Numbered from the stretch's first letter, positions 1 through 8,875 are shown. The stretch: DNA of 42,281 bases from Clostridiales bacterium DTU053 (GCA_001512765.1 LFSO01000026.1:1-42281); one strand, 5' to 3'. The notes: generated by a model not told the origin, from the letters alone. Program-made: numbers and translations.

Positions 1-995
1 TTCTTATTACAGCTGTCATATTTGTAAACGGCTGGACGGACGCGCCGAATGCAATTGCCACCTGCATATCAACCAGGTCGCTTACGCCCGCAAAGGGAAT
101 TTTGCTTGCCGCAATAATGAATTTTGCGGGTGTTTTTATAATGTCTATGATAAACCGCTCCGTTGCGAAAACGGTTTACGGGATAGCAAGCTTCGGCGAG
201 GACTCAAAAATCGCCCTTGCGGCCCTCTCAGCATCACTTTTGTCAATTGTGATTTGGGCGGTTGTCGCTTGGTTTTTCGGCATACCCACAAGTGAAAGCC
301 ATGCGCTGATTGCGGGCATCACTGGAGCCTCATTCGCGGTTTTCGGAAGCTTCAAGGGTCTTGGCGCCGCAGAGTGGAAAAAGGTGCTGTGGGGCATTAT
401 CCTTTCCGTTTTGATAGGCTTTGGTTTAGGTCTTTTAATCGTTACTCTCACCCGCTTAATTGTTCAGCGTTTTAAGCTAAAGGGCACTACGGGAGTATTT
501 CGGCGCCTGCAGGTTCTGTCGTCCGCGTTTATGGCATTTATGCACGGGGCGCAGGACGGGCAGAAGTTCATCGGAGTTTTTTTGCTCAGCGCCTATATCT
601 CAAATAACAGGGCAAAAGGCGGCGAATTTCATATCCCTATTTGGCTTATGCTTTTTACAGCGCTTGTCATCAGCCTTGGCACCGCGACGGGCGGATACAG
701 AATTATTAAATCCGTCAGTATGGATATGGTGAAACTCAAGGCATATCAGGGTTTTTCCGCCGACCTTGCGGGCTCCGTTTCTCTGCTTTTGTCTTCCTTT
801 GCGGGGCTGCCTGTAAGCACGACTCAGGCTAAAACCTCTGCTATTATGGGCGTGGGGGCGTCAAGGGGGCTAAGATTTGTCAACTGGCGGATTGCGGGCA
901 ATATGGTTGCCACATGGCTTTTGACCTTTCCCGGCTGTGCGTTTATCTCATATTTCGTCACCAAGCTGTTTTTTGTTTTGATTGGCAAGTCTTGA
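1..995 (+). CDS. PiT-family inorganic phosphate transporter, 5' end outside window
   Basis: This is the C-terminal 330 residues of an integral membrane phosphate permease, read in frame from base 3; the start lies upstream. PiT proteins carry two inverted signature repeats. The first is visible at the edge (NGWTDAPNAIATCISTRS) and the second in the C-terminal half (FMHGAQDGQKFIG). At least six strongly hydrophobic segments follow, ending in a membrane helix and a short tail. The family symports phosphate with a cation (H+ or Na+). The next gene starts 25 bases after the stop and looks like the DUF47/PhoU-like partner commonly found beside PiT genes, which supports the assignment. Sulfate permeases of the same superfamily are the main alternative. 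Confidence 0.9.
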   Translation, partial: LITAVIFVNGWTDAPNAIATCISTRSLTPAKGILLAAIMNFAGVFIMSMINRSVAKTVYGIASFGEDSKIALAALSASLLSIVIWAVVAWFFGIPTSESHALIAGITGASFAVFGSFKGLGAAEWKKVLWGIILSVLIGFGLGLLIVTLTRLIVQRFKLKGTTGVFRRLQVLSSAFMAFMHGAQDGQKFIGVFLLSAYISNNRAKGGEFHIPIWLMLFTALVISLGTATGGYRIIKSVSMDMVKLKAYQGFSADLAGSVSLLLSSFAGLPVSTTQAKTSAIMGVGASRGLRFVNWRIAGNMVATWLLTFPGCAFISYFVTKLFFVLIGKS

Positions 996-1020
996 ATCTA
1001 AAGGAAACGGCGGTGATGAA

Positions 1021-1590
1021 ATGAAGAATAGAATTGATTACATAGATAGCCTTACAGATATTATCAAGATATTAAAGCAGGAAGCAGCCGAGATTATAAA
1101 ATACCTTGAAATGAGCCCCGAGCAGCGTTTTTACAGCTCTGCCAAAGCTCCCGATTGTACTAATAATGTGAGCGACATTACAAGGCAGATTGTAATGCGG
1201 CTTTCAAAAGAGCTGATTCTTGAAATCGAGAAGGACGATATCGCATTTTTAGCCCTTGAGCTGAACAGTATTTCCGCTCTTTTGACCGTGTTCAGAAAGC
1301 ATCTGCTTGGCTCAAGACCTAATATCAAGACCACTGCTTTGTTTAATGAGCTGATTTCAGCTTTGAATGAGCTTGAAAACACTTTCTTAATGCTGCCCAA
1401 TATAAAAAAGAGCGGCATTAAAATCATAGAGAAATGCTTTGCTTTAACGGAAAATCTAAATCAAAAGCAAAATGAGCTGTTGAACTATGGAGTCATGCCT
1501 GATTCCGCGCAGCTGAGCTTAATGAAAATAATCACATCGTTTAAAAATATAACGGAACGAATAATCTATGCGGTTATGCGTGTCGCTTAG
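1021..1590 (+). CDS. DUF47/PhoU-like helical protein, putative partner of the PiT transporter
   Basis: The protein has 189 residues and is almost entirely predicted helix, with no signal peptide or membrane segment. Length and a segment resembling the DUF47 core (KELILEIEKDDIAFLALEL, followed by a long helix) fit the DUF47 family, whose genes often sit next to PiT phosphate transporters and are thought to modulate them. Similarity is by pattern only and the protein is clearly divergent. The start is the ATG at 1021, preceded by AAAGGA about 12 bases upstream; an upstream in-frame start at 982 would overlap the transporter. Its last bases run up to the ribosome binding site of pcrA, so the three genes are probably co-transcribed. 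Confidence 0.6.
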   Translation: MKNRIDYIDSLTDIIKILKQEAAEIIKYLEMSPEQRFYSSAKAPDCTNNVSDITRQIVMRLSKELILEIEKDDIAFLALELNSISALLTVFRKHLLGSRPNIKTTALFNELISALNELENTFLMLPNIKKSGIKIIEKCFALTENLNQKQNELLNYGVMPDSAQLSLMKIITSFKNITERIIYAVMRVA

Positions 1591-1609
1591 CCGCAAAAAG
1601 GGGAAAACA

Positions 1610-4057
1610 ATGAATTCGGAAATCTTTTTAAATTTAAGGCGAGAAATCATAAAAAAAGAATTCTCAAGAATGAACGACAGGCAGTTTGAAGCCGTTACCG
1701 AAACGGAAGGACCGCTGCTCATCCTTGCTGGCGCGGGCAGCGGCAAAACTACCGTGCTTGTAAACAGAATAGCGAATGTTATTAAATACGGCAGAGCATA
1801 TAAGTCCGACTACCTTTGTCGAAATGTCACCGATGAAGACATTGGCGCGGCAAAGAGATTATTGGCGGGTGACAAGTCAGCGTATGAGGAAATATTTGAC
1901 CTCCTTGCGGTAAATCCCGCAAGACCATGGGAGATTCTTGCCATAACATTTACCAATAAAGCCGCCAATGAGCTAAAAGAAAGGCTCGCCAATATGCTGG
2001 GGCAGGACGCGGGTGAAATCTGGGCAAGCACCTTCCATTCCGCATGCGGCAGAATTCTCAGAAGAGACGGCGAAAGAATAGACTATTCCAGCCACTTTAC
2101 AATATACGATACCGACGACTCAAAGCGTCTTATTAAAGAGGTTCAAAGCTATTTGGGAATTGACGATAAGTTCATATCCCATAAGTCAATACTTTCAGCT
2201 ATCAGCCGAGCCAAGGATTCGCTTATAGGGCCTAATGACTTCATTATGTCCGCGGGCAGCGATTTAAGGCTTCAAAAAATAGGACAAGCCTATGCCGAAT
2301 ATCAAAAGCGGCTTAAAAAAGCCGACGCCATGGACTTTGACGACATGGTTGTAAACACCGTAAAGCTCTTTAAAGAACATCCCGATGTCCTTGAAAAATA
2401 TTCAAGAAAGTTCAGATATATTTTCGTTGACGAGTATCAGGACACAAACCATGCTCAGTACCTGCTTGTAAGCCTTCTTTCAAAGGCATGGAACAATATC
2501 TGCGTTGTGGGCGACGACGACCAGAGTATTTATAAGTTCAGAGGTGCCACAATCGAAAACATACTCAATTTCGAAAAGCACTACAAAGACGCAAAGATTA
2601 TAAGGCTTGAGCAAAACTACCGCTCCACCCGGAACATACTCAACGCCGCAAACTCCATTATCGCGAACAATATCGGCAGAAAGGGCAAAAGCCTTTGGAC
2701 TCAAAACGCCGAGGGTGAAAAGGTGACAGTGGTAGTCTGCGCCGATGAAACCGATGAGGGTACCTTTGTAGCAAATGAAATAATAGACAGCTCCGCCGCG
2801 GGCAGAAAGTGGAACGACCATGCCGTTTTATACAGAATGAACGCCCAGTCAAACAGCTTTGAGCGGGCGTTCACAAGGGCGGGCATACCTTATAGAATCG
2901 TCGGAGGTCTTAGGTTCTACGAAAGAAAAGAAATAAAGGATGTAATAGCCTACCTTGCGGTAATTGTAAACCCCTCCGATGAAATAAGGCTCAGAAGGAT
3001 AATAAACGAGCCCAAAAGGGGTATAGGCGAGGCAAGTCTTAATAAGGCTGCGGAAATTGCCTCTGCCTTGGGACTCGATTTGTTTTCGGTTATCAGCAAT
3101 GCAGCGGACTATCCTGCGCTCTCAAAGTCTGCTGGGAAATTCCAGAAGTTTGCGGAACTTATTAATGAACTGAGAGACCAATCTGAAAAAATGCCGCCCC
3201 ATGAGCTGTTTAGCCTCATGCTCGAAAAGACCGGGTATCTCAAATCCCTTGAAAACGACCCCGAAACCTTTGAGGAGAGATTTGAGAACATTCAGGAGCT
3301 TTATTCAAACATAGTAAGATTCCAGGAAGAAAACCCGGGAGCGGGCATCCCCGAGTTCCTTGAGGATGTCGCATTGCTTTCCGATATTGATAATTACAAC
3401 TCCGAAGCCGACGCCGTTGTAATGATGACCCTTCACTCATCAAAGGGTCTTGAGTTCCCCCTTGTATTCATTGCGGGTATGGAGGAAGGCATATTCCCGG
3501 GCAGACAGTCGCTTTATGACCCGAATGAAATTGAGGAGGAAAGACGCCTTGCCTATGTGGGCGTCACAAGGGCTAAAGAGAAGCTGTATCTTACACGGGC
3601 GAAAACCAGAATGCTTTTCGGCAACACTACCCACAATCAGCCTTCACCCTTCCTGCTTGAAATCGACCCTGCCTATGTAAATGAGATTAAAACCCAAAGG
3701 GCGTCTGGCAGCTCCTCGCTGTTCGGCTCGTCGTACGGTTCGGGTTACTCCTATCAGTCAAGGAGCAGCTATTACTCATCTTCAGACACATCTCAAGGCA
3801 GCTCATCCTCTTCTCAGACAAGCCCCGCCCCGCAGAGAGCGGGCAGAACCTTTACGGTTGGCACCGTTTCAAGCGCGCAAAATAAAGAGCCGCTCGACTC
3901 ATACAGAGCCGGTGACTCGGTTAAGCATAAAAAGTTCGGCGTAGGCGTTGTTGTTAGCGCTGAGCCCGTGGGCAACGATATTCTGCTTGAGGTTGCCTTT
4001 ATGGAATCGGGCACAAAGAAGCTGATGGCAAGGGCGGCAAGGCTCGAAAAGCTGTAA
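1610..4057 (+). CDS. pcrA: ATP-dependent DNA helicase PcrA/UvrD, superfamily 1
   Basis: An 815-residue 3'-5' DNA helicase for nucleotide excision repair, clearing of recombination intermediates and rolling-circle replication. Motifs in order: Walker A GAGSGKTT (residues 41-48), ITFTNKAA (Ia), DEYQDT (II), VVGDDDQSIYKFRGA (III), QNYRST (IV), TLHSSKGLEFP (V) and YVGVTRAKEKL (VI). Two things are unusual. About 42 extra residues (roughly 61-103) lie between motifs I and Ia compared with Bacillus PcrA. Also, a low-complexity Ser/Gly/Tyr-rich linker of about 60 residues precedes the C-terminal Tudor-like domain (HKKFGVGVVVS). The start is the ATG at 1610 with AAAAGGGG just upstream; an earlier in-frame ATG at 1568 would overlap the preceding gene. 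The stop lies one base from the stop of the convergent rodA. Confidence 0.97.
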   Translation: MNSEIFLNLRREIIKKEFSRMNDRQFEAVTETEGPLLILAGAGSGKTTVLVNRIANVIKYGRAYKSDYLCRNVTDEDIGAAKRLLAGDKSAYEEIFDLLAVNPARPWEILAITFTNKAANELKERLANMLGQDAGEIWASTFHSACGRILRRDGERIDYSSHFTIYDTDDSKRLIKEVQSYLGIDDKFISHKSILSAISRAKDSLIGPNDFIMSAGSDLRLQKIGQAYAEYQKRLKKADAMDFDDMVVNTVKLFKEHPDVLEKYSRKFRYIFVDEYQDTNHAQYLLVSLLSKAWNNICVVGDDDQSIYKFRGATIENILNFEKHYKDAKIIRLEQNYRSTRNILNAANSIIANNIGRKGKSLWTQNAEGEKVTVVVCADETDEGTFVANEIIDSSAAGRKWNDHAVLYRMNAQSNSFERAFTRAGIPYRIVGGLRFYERKEIKDVIAYLAVIVNPSDEIRLRRIINEPKRGIGEASLNKAAEIASALGLDLFSVISNAADYPALSKSAGKFQKFAELINELRDQSEKMPPHELFSLMLEKTGYLKSLENDPETFEERFENIQELYSNIVRFQEENPGAGIPEFLEDVALLSDIDNYNSEADAVVMMTLHSSKGLEFPLVFIAGMEEGIFPGRQSLYDPNEIEEERRLAYVGVTRAKEKLYLTRAKTRMLFGNTTHNQPSPFLLEIDPAYVNEIKTQRASGSSSLFGSSYGSGYSYQSRSSYYSSSDTSQGSSSSSQTSPAPQRAGRTFTVGTVSSAQNKEPLDSYRAGDSVKHKKFGVGVVVSAEPVGNDILLEVAFMESGTKKLMARAARLEKL

Positions 4058-4058
4058 G

Positions 4059-5240
4059 CTATTCGGTAAACGGGGTTCTGATTCCTATCAGCATCAGGTT
4101 ATCGAGCTGCTTAGTCTGATTATATCTGTAAATGCTGAGAATGAGACCGAGAGCTATGTAAACACTAAGGTTTGAGGAGCCTCCCGCGCTGAAAAACGGC
4201 AGTGTAATGCCCACAACGGGGAAAAGTTTAAGGCACATACCAATGTTAACAACCGCCTGCGCGGCAAGCATAATGGCGACTCCGTAGCACATGTTTGCCG
4301 TCGAATTGTCCCTTGATTTCTTGCCTGTGCCGATTATTCTTGCTATAATTAATGCAATCAGGACAATTGCGGTTACGGCTCCCACAAAGCCTAGCTCTTC
4401 ACCGATGACCGTAAAAATCATGTCATTATGGTTTTCCGGCACAAGAGAGCCCTGTGTAAATGTTCCCTTGAACAAGCCGCTGCCCCAAAAGCCGCCGTTG
4501 CTGATAGCTCTTATGCCCATATCCTGCTGATAAATTACGGCAGGGTAAAGGTCGGGATAGAAAAGGGCGAGAATCCTTTGCTTTTGAAGGTCTTTAAGGG
4601 CGTAAATCCATGCAAGCGGTGAAATCGCCGCGACCAAACCCGCGCCAGCCGCAAAGTATCTGAGTTTTACGCCTGCCATATACATCATGCCGATGAAGAT
4701 AATAATAAAGATAAGCGCGGAGCCTGCGTCACCAGTAATAATGATAAGAAAAACGGGTATCGCGCCGTGAACGCAAAGGAGAAATAAGGTCTTTATTTTG
4801 TCCAGTGTATCCTTCACGCTGTCAAGGTGTATTCCAAAAGTTATGATAAAGCCGACCTTGACAAGCTCCGAAGGCTGCAGATAAAAGCCCGTATCGCCTA
4901 TAACCAGCCATGAACGGGCGTCGGGTCTTGCGGGCGGCGCCTTGCCCCAAAGCAGTGTCACAATCATAATTCCGATGCAGAAAAATCCTATAAGCGGCCA
5001 CAGCTTTATTATCAGCTCATAGTCAATGAGCGAGATTATTATGGCAAAAACAATTCCAATCCCCACAGCGATGAGCATGGTTCTGAAATCTCTTGAAATA
5101 ATAGCCCCTTCGCTTAACGAGGATTTAGTTGCGCTGTAGACCATCAAAAGCCCGTACACCGAGGTTAAAATGCTGAGGCTTATTAGGATTTTGTCTGTTG
5201 CTTGTATAAAATCTTTTATGGCGTTAATTATCTTATACAT
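4059..5240 (-). CDS. rodA: Peptidoglycan glycosyltransferase RodA (SEDS family)
   Basis: A 393-residue polytopic membrane protein of the FtsW/RodA/SpoVE (SEDS) family, which polymerises lipid II into glycan strands during cell elongation. About ten hydrophobic helices are visible. The SEDS hallmarks are present: ARSWLVIGDTGFYLQPSE, with the conserved Q-P-S-E, and a C-terminal region with GITLPFFSAGGSS. The short N-terminus and the GDAGSALIF segment favour RodA over FtsW. The start ATG at 5240 has AAAAGGGG upstream. The gene is divergent from the tsaE operon across about 100 bases and convergent with pcrA with no terminator between them. A class B PBP partner is not in the window. Confidence 0.93.
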   Translation of the reverse strand: MYKIINAIKDFIQATDKILISLSILTSVYGLLMVYSATKSSLSEGAIISRDFRTMLIAVGIGIVFAIIISLIDYELIIKLWPLIGFFCIGIMIVTLLWGKAPPARPDARSWLVIGDTGFYLQPSELVKVGFIITFGIHLDSVKDTLDKIKTLFLLCVHGAIPVFLIIITGDAGSALIFIIIFIGMMYMAGVKLRYFAAGAGLVAAISPLAWIYALKDLQKQRILALFYPDLYPAVIYQQDMGIRAISNGGFWGSGLFKGTFTQGSLVPENHNDMIFTVIGEELGFVGAVTAIVLIALIIARIIGTGKKSRDNSTANMCYGVAIMLAAQAVVNIGMCLKLFPVVGITLPFFSAGGSSNLSVYIALGLILSIYRYNQTKQLDNLMLIGIRTPFTE

Positions 5241-5270
5241 CTGATACCCCTTTTCGGGTTTTTATGTTTT

Positions 5271-5299
5271 TCGACTAAAGACTGCAAAAAGATTATAAT
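5271..5299 (+). promoter_or_regulatory. Putative sigma-A promoter of the tsaE operon
   Basis: TCGACT (5271-5276), a 17-base spacer and a perfect TATAAT (5294-5299), 45 bases before the tsaE ATG at 5345. The -35 matches consensus at four of six positions. It lies in the rodA/tsaE divergent gap. On the minus strand TTGCAG with a 17-base spacer and TAAAAA may serve rodA, but that -10 is weaker. Confidence 0.6.
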
Positions 5300-5344
5300 G
5301 CTTTATGTCCTCATTATCAAGTGGAGAGTAAATTTAGTGAGATT

Positions 5345-5782
5345 ATGAGAGAGTATTTTACAAACAGCGAAAGAGAAACCGAGGAGCTTGCCGCAAGACT
5401 TGCGGGCGAGTTTAAAAAGGGCGGCGTTCTTGCCTTTAAAGGCGGCATGGGAATGGGCAAAACCGCCTTTATCCGCGGACTTGTAAAAGGTCTCGGAAAC
5501 ACCGCTTTTGTAAGCAGCCCCACCTTTGCCATAGTCAATGACTACGGCGGCGAGCCTCATACTTTCCATTTTGATATGTATAGGGTAAGCTCATGGGAGG
5601 ATTTGTATTCCACAGGCTTTTTTGATTATCTTGCTGAAGGAAATCTACTTTTAATTGAATGGAGCGAAAATATAGAAGAAGCCCTGCCCGAAGATACGAT
5701 ATTTATCGAGATTGAAAAGGGCGAGGGCGATACTCAAAGAATCATCAGAATTTCAGACAAGGAAGAAGGCAATATCGTTTGA
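5345..5782 (+). CDS. tsaE: tRNA t6A37 synthesis ATPase TsaE
   Basis: A 145-residue P-loop ATPase that works with TsaB and TsaD in threonylcarbamoyl-adenosine (t6A) formation at tRNA position 37. Visible: the N-terminal ST..ET-type helix region, Walker A GGMGMGKT (33-40), a switch-like VSSPTFAIVNDY, and the H-F-D-(M/L)-Y-R motif (FHFDMYRV) followed by LLLIEWSENI, all typical of TsaE. I place the start at ATG 5345. A GTG at 5321 is in frame but lacks a ribosome binding site, while GGAG and GTGAG sequences lie between the two. Its stop overlaps the TTG start of tsaB by four bases (TTGA), indicating translational coupling. Confidence 0.95.
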   Translation: MREYFTNSERETEELAARLAGEFKKGGVLAFKGGMGMGKTAFIRGLVKGLGNTAFVSSPTFAIVNDYGGEPHTFHFDMYRVSSWEDLYSTGFFDYLAEGNLLLIEWSENIEEALPEDTIFIEIEKGEGDTQRIIRISDKEEGNIV

Positions 5783-6495
5783 AGGTTTTAGGAATAGAAA
5801 CATCAGCCGCAGCGGCAAGCGCGGCTGTCGCGGAAAACTCAAAGGTTATTAGCGAAGCCTATATAAATATCGGTCTTACCCACTCTCAGACTCTCATGGA
5901 GCTGATTGACGATTGTCTCAGAAGGGCAAACACCAGCATTTCCGAAATTGACGCTATAGCTGTAACCTCAGGCCCCGGTTCCTTTACGGGCGTTAGAATC
6001 GGAATTGCGACCGCAAAGGGTCTGGCGGAGCCATTAAACATCCCCTGCATTTCCGTTTCGACTTTGCAGGCAATCGCTTATCCGCTTATGGGAACAGGGT
6101 GCATCGCCGCTGCCGTAATGGACGCCCGCTGCAATCAGGTGTATTCCGCGGACTTTTTATGTCAGAATAATATGGAGCGTCTTTGTGTGGATTCGGCCGT
6201 GAGCCTTGACGAACTTAAAAGCAGGCTCAGCTCATATAACATCGATTCGTCCATAGTATTTATCGGCGACGGCGCGGAGGTAGCGCATAAATACTTCAAT
6301 GAGAGATATCCCGAATTTAAAGTCGGTATAGTAGCGGGCACTGTCCGGTTTCAAAGTGCATCCTCAGTCGCAATTATAGGATGCGAGGAATTTGAAAAGG
6401 GCAAAACGATTGACGCAAGCGTTTTGGTTCCCATATATTTAAGACCATCTCAGGCGGAAAGAGAACTGAAAAGGAAAACAGCTTTACAGCGTTAA
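5779..6495 (+). CDS. tsaB: tRNA t6A37 synthesis protein TsaB
   Basis: A 238-residue ASKHA-fold protein that scaffolds TsaD and TsaE in the t6A complex. The N-terminus LGIETSAAAASAAVAE, the segment GLTHSQTLMELID, and the GPGSFTGVRIGIATAKGLA signature are diagnostic. It starts at TTG 5779, overlapping the tsaE stop. In many Firmicutes tsaB is followed by the acetyltransferase gene rimI and by tsaD. Here the next gene is rpiB, so rimI and tsaD must lie elsewhere or be absent. Confidence 0.95.
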   Translation: MKVLGIETSAAAASAAVAENSKVISEAYINIGLTHSQTLMELIDDCLRRANTSISEIDAIAVTSGPGSFTGVRIGIATAKGLAEPLNIPCISVSTLQAIAYPLMGTGCIAAAVMDARCNQVYSADFLCQNNMERLCVDSAVSLDELKSRLSSYNIDSSIVFIGDGAEVAHKYFNERYPEFKVGIVAGTVRFQSASSVAIIGCEEFEKGKTIDASVLVPIYLRPSQAERELKRKTALQR

Positions 6496-6538
6496 GTGAA
6501 TTACTTTACAGCAAAATAATTACGGAAAGGTGAGAATC

Positions 6539-6985
6539 ATGATTGCATTGGGCGCGGACCACGGCGGATTTCATCTTAAAGAAGCGGCGAAAGAGTATTT
6601 GAAAGAAAAAGGCATTGAGTTTACCGACTTCGGAATCTATGAAGAAAAAAGCGTCGACTATCCCGACATAGCAAAGACCGTCTGCGAGGCAATTCAAAGC
6701 GGCAAGTGCCGGTATGGAATTTTGTTCTGCGGAACGGGCATCGGAATGTCTATAGCCGCAAACAAGCATAAGGGCATTCGCGCGGCATGCTGCTCCGACT
6801 ACTTCAGCGCCAAGTACACAAGAATGCACAACGACGCAAATGTCCTCTGCCTCGGCGGCAGGGTAGTGGGCACAGGTCTTGCTATTGAACTTATTGACGC
6901 ATTCTTAAACAGCGAGTTTGAAGCGGGCAGGCATGCTAAGAGGCTCGAAAAAATAGCCGAAATAGAAAATTCAATCGGAGGATAA
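6539..6985 (+). CDS. rpiB: Ribose-5-phosphate isomerase B
   Basis: A 148-residue RpiB/LacAB-family sugar-phosphate isomerase that interconverts ribose 5-phosphate and ribulose 5-phosphate in the pentose phosphate pathway. Visible: the N-terminal ALGADHGGFHLKE, the catalytic-cysteine loop GILFCGTGIGMSIAANK, and the HNDANVLCLGGRVVG segment. Length is the family norm. ATG 6539 is preceded by GGAAAGGTG at a good distance; a GTG at 6530 is in frame but falls within that ribosome binding site. Family members also act on allose or galactose phosphates, but the context is housekeeping. Confidence 0.94.
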   Translation: MIALGADHGGFHLKEAAKEYLKEKGIEFTDFGIYEEKSVDYPDIAKTVCEAIQSGKCRYGILFCGTGIGMSIAANKHKGIRAACCSDYFSAKYTRMHNDANVLCLGGRVVGTGLAIELIDAFLNSEFEAGRHAKRLEKIAEIENSIGG

Positions 6986-6986
6986 A

Positions 6987-7889
6987 ATGGAGGACTTCTT
7001 AGCTCAGGCAAAACAGGTTCAGTGGTTCCCCGGTCACATGGCAAAAACCTTAAGGCAGCTCAAAGAGCTTATGCCTAAGGTTGATATTGTAATTGAGATT
7101 ACTGACGCCAGAATACCCGAAAGCAGCAGGAACCCAGAGCTTCCTTCATTAATCGGCAATAAACCTCATATTATTCTCCTTAACAAATCGGACCTTGCCG
7201 ACCCCGAAATCAATAAAAAATGGATTGACTATTATAAAAAGCAGGGTATCAACGCCGTCCTTACCGACTGCAAAAGCGGGGGCGGCTTAAAGCAGTTTAT
7301 GACGGTTTTGAGAAGCGTTTCAGCTCCCATAAAGGAGCGCAACGCTCAAAAGGGCATGCCCGGCAAAACCATAACCGTGCTTGTCGCAGGCATTCCCAAT
7401 ACGGGAAAGTCCTCATTCATAAACAGAATGGCAGGCAAGGCAAAGGCAAAGGTTGAGGACAGGGCAGGCGTTACAAGGCAGAATCAGCGCTACACAATCG
7501 ACAAAGGCATTGATATGATTGACACTCCCGGTCTTTTATGGCCGAAATTCGAGGACCCCGCCGTCGGCGACAAGCTAGCATTTACGGGCGGAATTAAGGA
7601 TACAATCCTTGACATCGAAACCCTTGCCGCAAGGCTCTTGACTGTTTTGGCTGAAATCTGCCCCGAAAAGCTCACCGCAAGATATAAACTGGAAGATACC
7701 TCCGGTCACTCAGGCTTTGAGCTTTTAGAAATGCTGGGCAGAAAAAGAGGTATGCTGCTGAGCGGAAAAGAGGTTGACACCGAAAGGGCGGCAAATACTT
7801 TACTCGACGAGTTCAGGGGCGGTAAGCTGGGCAGGATTTCACTTGAAGTGCCGACGGATTCCATGGAGGACGAAAATGATAAGCCTTGA
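6987..7889 (+). CDS. rbgA: Ribosome biogenesis GTPase RbgA (YlqF)
   Basis: A 300-residue circularly permuted GTPase needed for late 50S subunit assembly. The GTPase motifs appear in permuted order: G4 NKSD (about residue 67), then G1 GIPNTGKSS (about 137), the G2-region threonine in AGVTRQNQ, and G3 DTPG. The N-terminus has the family motif QWFPGHMAKTLRQL. The C-terminal helical RNA-binding domain follows. ATG 6987 lies one base after the rpiB stop with GGAGG-like sequence inside the end of rpiB. The end overlaps the start of rnhB by 14 bases, and rbgA-rnhB is a common Firmicute arrangement. Confidence 0.96.
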   Translation: MEDFLAQAKQVQWFPGHMAKTLRQLKELMPKVDIVIEITDARIPESSRNPELPSLIGNKPHIILLNKSDLADPEINKKWIDYYKKQGINAVLTDCKSGGGLKQFMTVLRSVSAPIKERNAQKGMPGKTITVLVAGIPNTGKSSFINRMAGKAKAKVEDRAGVTRQNQRYTIDKGIDMIDTPGLLWPKFEDPAVGDKLAFTGGIKDTILDIETLAARLLTVLAEICPEKLTARYKLEDTSGHSGFELLEMLGRKRGMLLSGKEVDTERAANTLLDEFRGGKLGRISLEVPTDSMEDENDKP

Positions 7890-8484
7890 TATTGAAAACT
7901 CACTGAGAAGCGAAGGATATAACATCATCTGCGGAGTTGACGAAGCGGGAAGGGGCCCACTTGCAGGCCCTGTTTTTGCTGCCGCAGTAATTCTGCCTGA
8001 AGACTGCCCCGATATAGGCATAAACGATTCCAAGAAGCTGACCGAAAAGAAAAGGGAGCTTTTGTTTGACAAAATAACCGAAATCGCCCTTGACTATTCG
8101 ATCGCGATAGTCAGCGAAAAGGAAATTGATGAAATAAACATCCTGAATGCCGCAATGCTTGCAATGAGAAAGGCTGTCGCCGGGCTAAAGATTAAACCCG
8201 ATTTTGTTTTGATTGACGGCAACCGCCTCCCCGAAACGGGTTATCCCGAAAGATACATAGTAAAAGGCGATTCACTTTCAATGTCCATAGCCGCCGCGTC
8301 CATTCTGGCAAAAGTCAGCCGAGACCGCTATATGCTGTCATTGGATGAGCAATATCCCGAATACTGTTTTAACAAGCATAAGGGATACGGCACCGCTCTG
8401 CACTATCAGATGCTCGAAAAATACGGCATTTCTCCCGTTCACCGCAGGTCATTTCTAAAGAATCTCGCTAAGCACAATGGATGA
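7876..8484 (+). CDS. rnhB: Ribonuclease HII
   Basis: A 202-residue type 2 ribonuclease H that cleaves RNA in RNA/DNA hybrids and excises single misincorporated ribonucleotides. The active-site block GVDEAGRGPLAGPV (Asp22 and Glu23), the DSKKL motif, LIDGN, and SIAAASILAKVSRDR are all present. ATG 7876 follows GGAGG (7865-7869) at seven bases; the reading frame stays open upstream to 7774, but that part lies inside rbgA and does not resemble the family. The end overlaps yraN by eight bases. Confidence 0.96.
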   Translation: MISLDIENSLRSEGYNIICGVDEAGRGPLAGPVFAAAVILPEDCPDIGINDSKKLTEKKRELLFDKITEIALDYSIAIVSEKEIDEINILNAAMLAMRKAVAGLKIKPDFVLIDGNRLPETGYPERYIVKGDSLSMSIAAASILAKVSRDRYMLSLDEQYPEYCFNKHKGYGTALHYQMLEKYGISPVHRRSFLKNLAKHNG

Positions 8485-8866
8485 CAGAAGATTAAAGGGC
8501 GTTTTGGGAGAGCAGATAGCGGCAAGGTTTTTAAGGGAAAAGGGCTATGAGATAATCGCTGCAAACTTTAAATCCAAATGCGGGGAAATTGACATCATCG
8601 CAAAAAAGGCTGAGCTTATTGTCTTTGCGGAGGTTAAAACTCGGCAAAAAGACACCTTGATTGCTCCCTATTTGTCTGTTAACCAAGAAAAGCGAAGAAA
8701 GATAATTCTGACCGCTCAAGTCTTTTTAAAGCTGAACCCCCGATACTCAAAGTGCAGCTACAGGTTTGACATTATAGAAATCTTCCTAGACGGACAAAGG
8801 TTTTTGAACTTAAATCATTTGGAAAACGCCTACACTCCTCAAAAATATAAAAAGCTGGATTACTGA
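8477..8866 (+). CDS. yraN: YraN/UPF0102 family endonuclease-like protein
   Basis: A 129-residue member of UPF0102, which has a Holliday-junction-resolvase-like nuclease fold. Conserved features: GEQIAARFLREKGYEI, CGEIDIIA (Glu37, Asp39) and FAEVKTR (Glu52, Lys54), forming a PD-(D/E)xK-type site, plus the K..R..I...A..FL helix. It is translationally coupled to rnhB by an eight-base overlap, the usual gene order in many bacteria. Its physiological role is not settled. Confidence 0.9.
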   Translation: MDDRRLKGVLGEQIAARFLREKGYEIIAANFKSKCGEIDIIAKKAELIVFAEVKTRQKDTLIAPYLSVNQEKRRKIILTAQVFLKLNPRYSKCSYRFDIIEIFLDGQRFLNLNHLENAYTPQKYKKLDY

Positions 8867-8875
8867 GGTGGTAAT

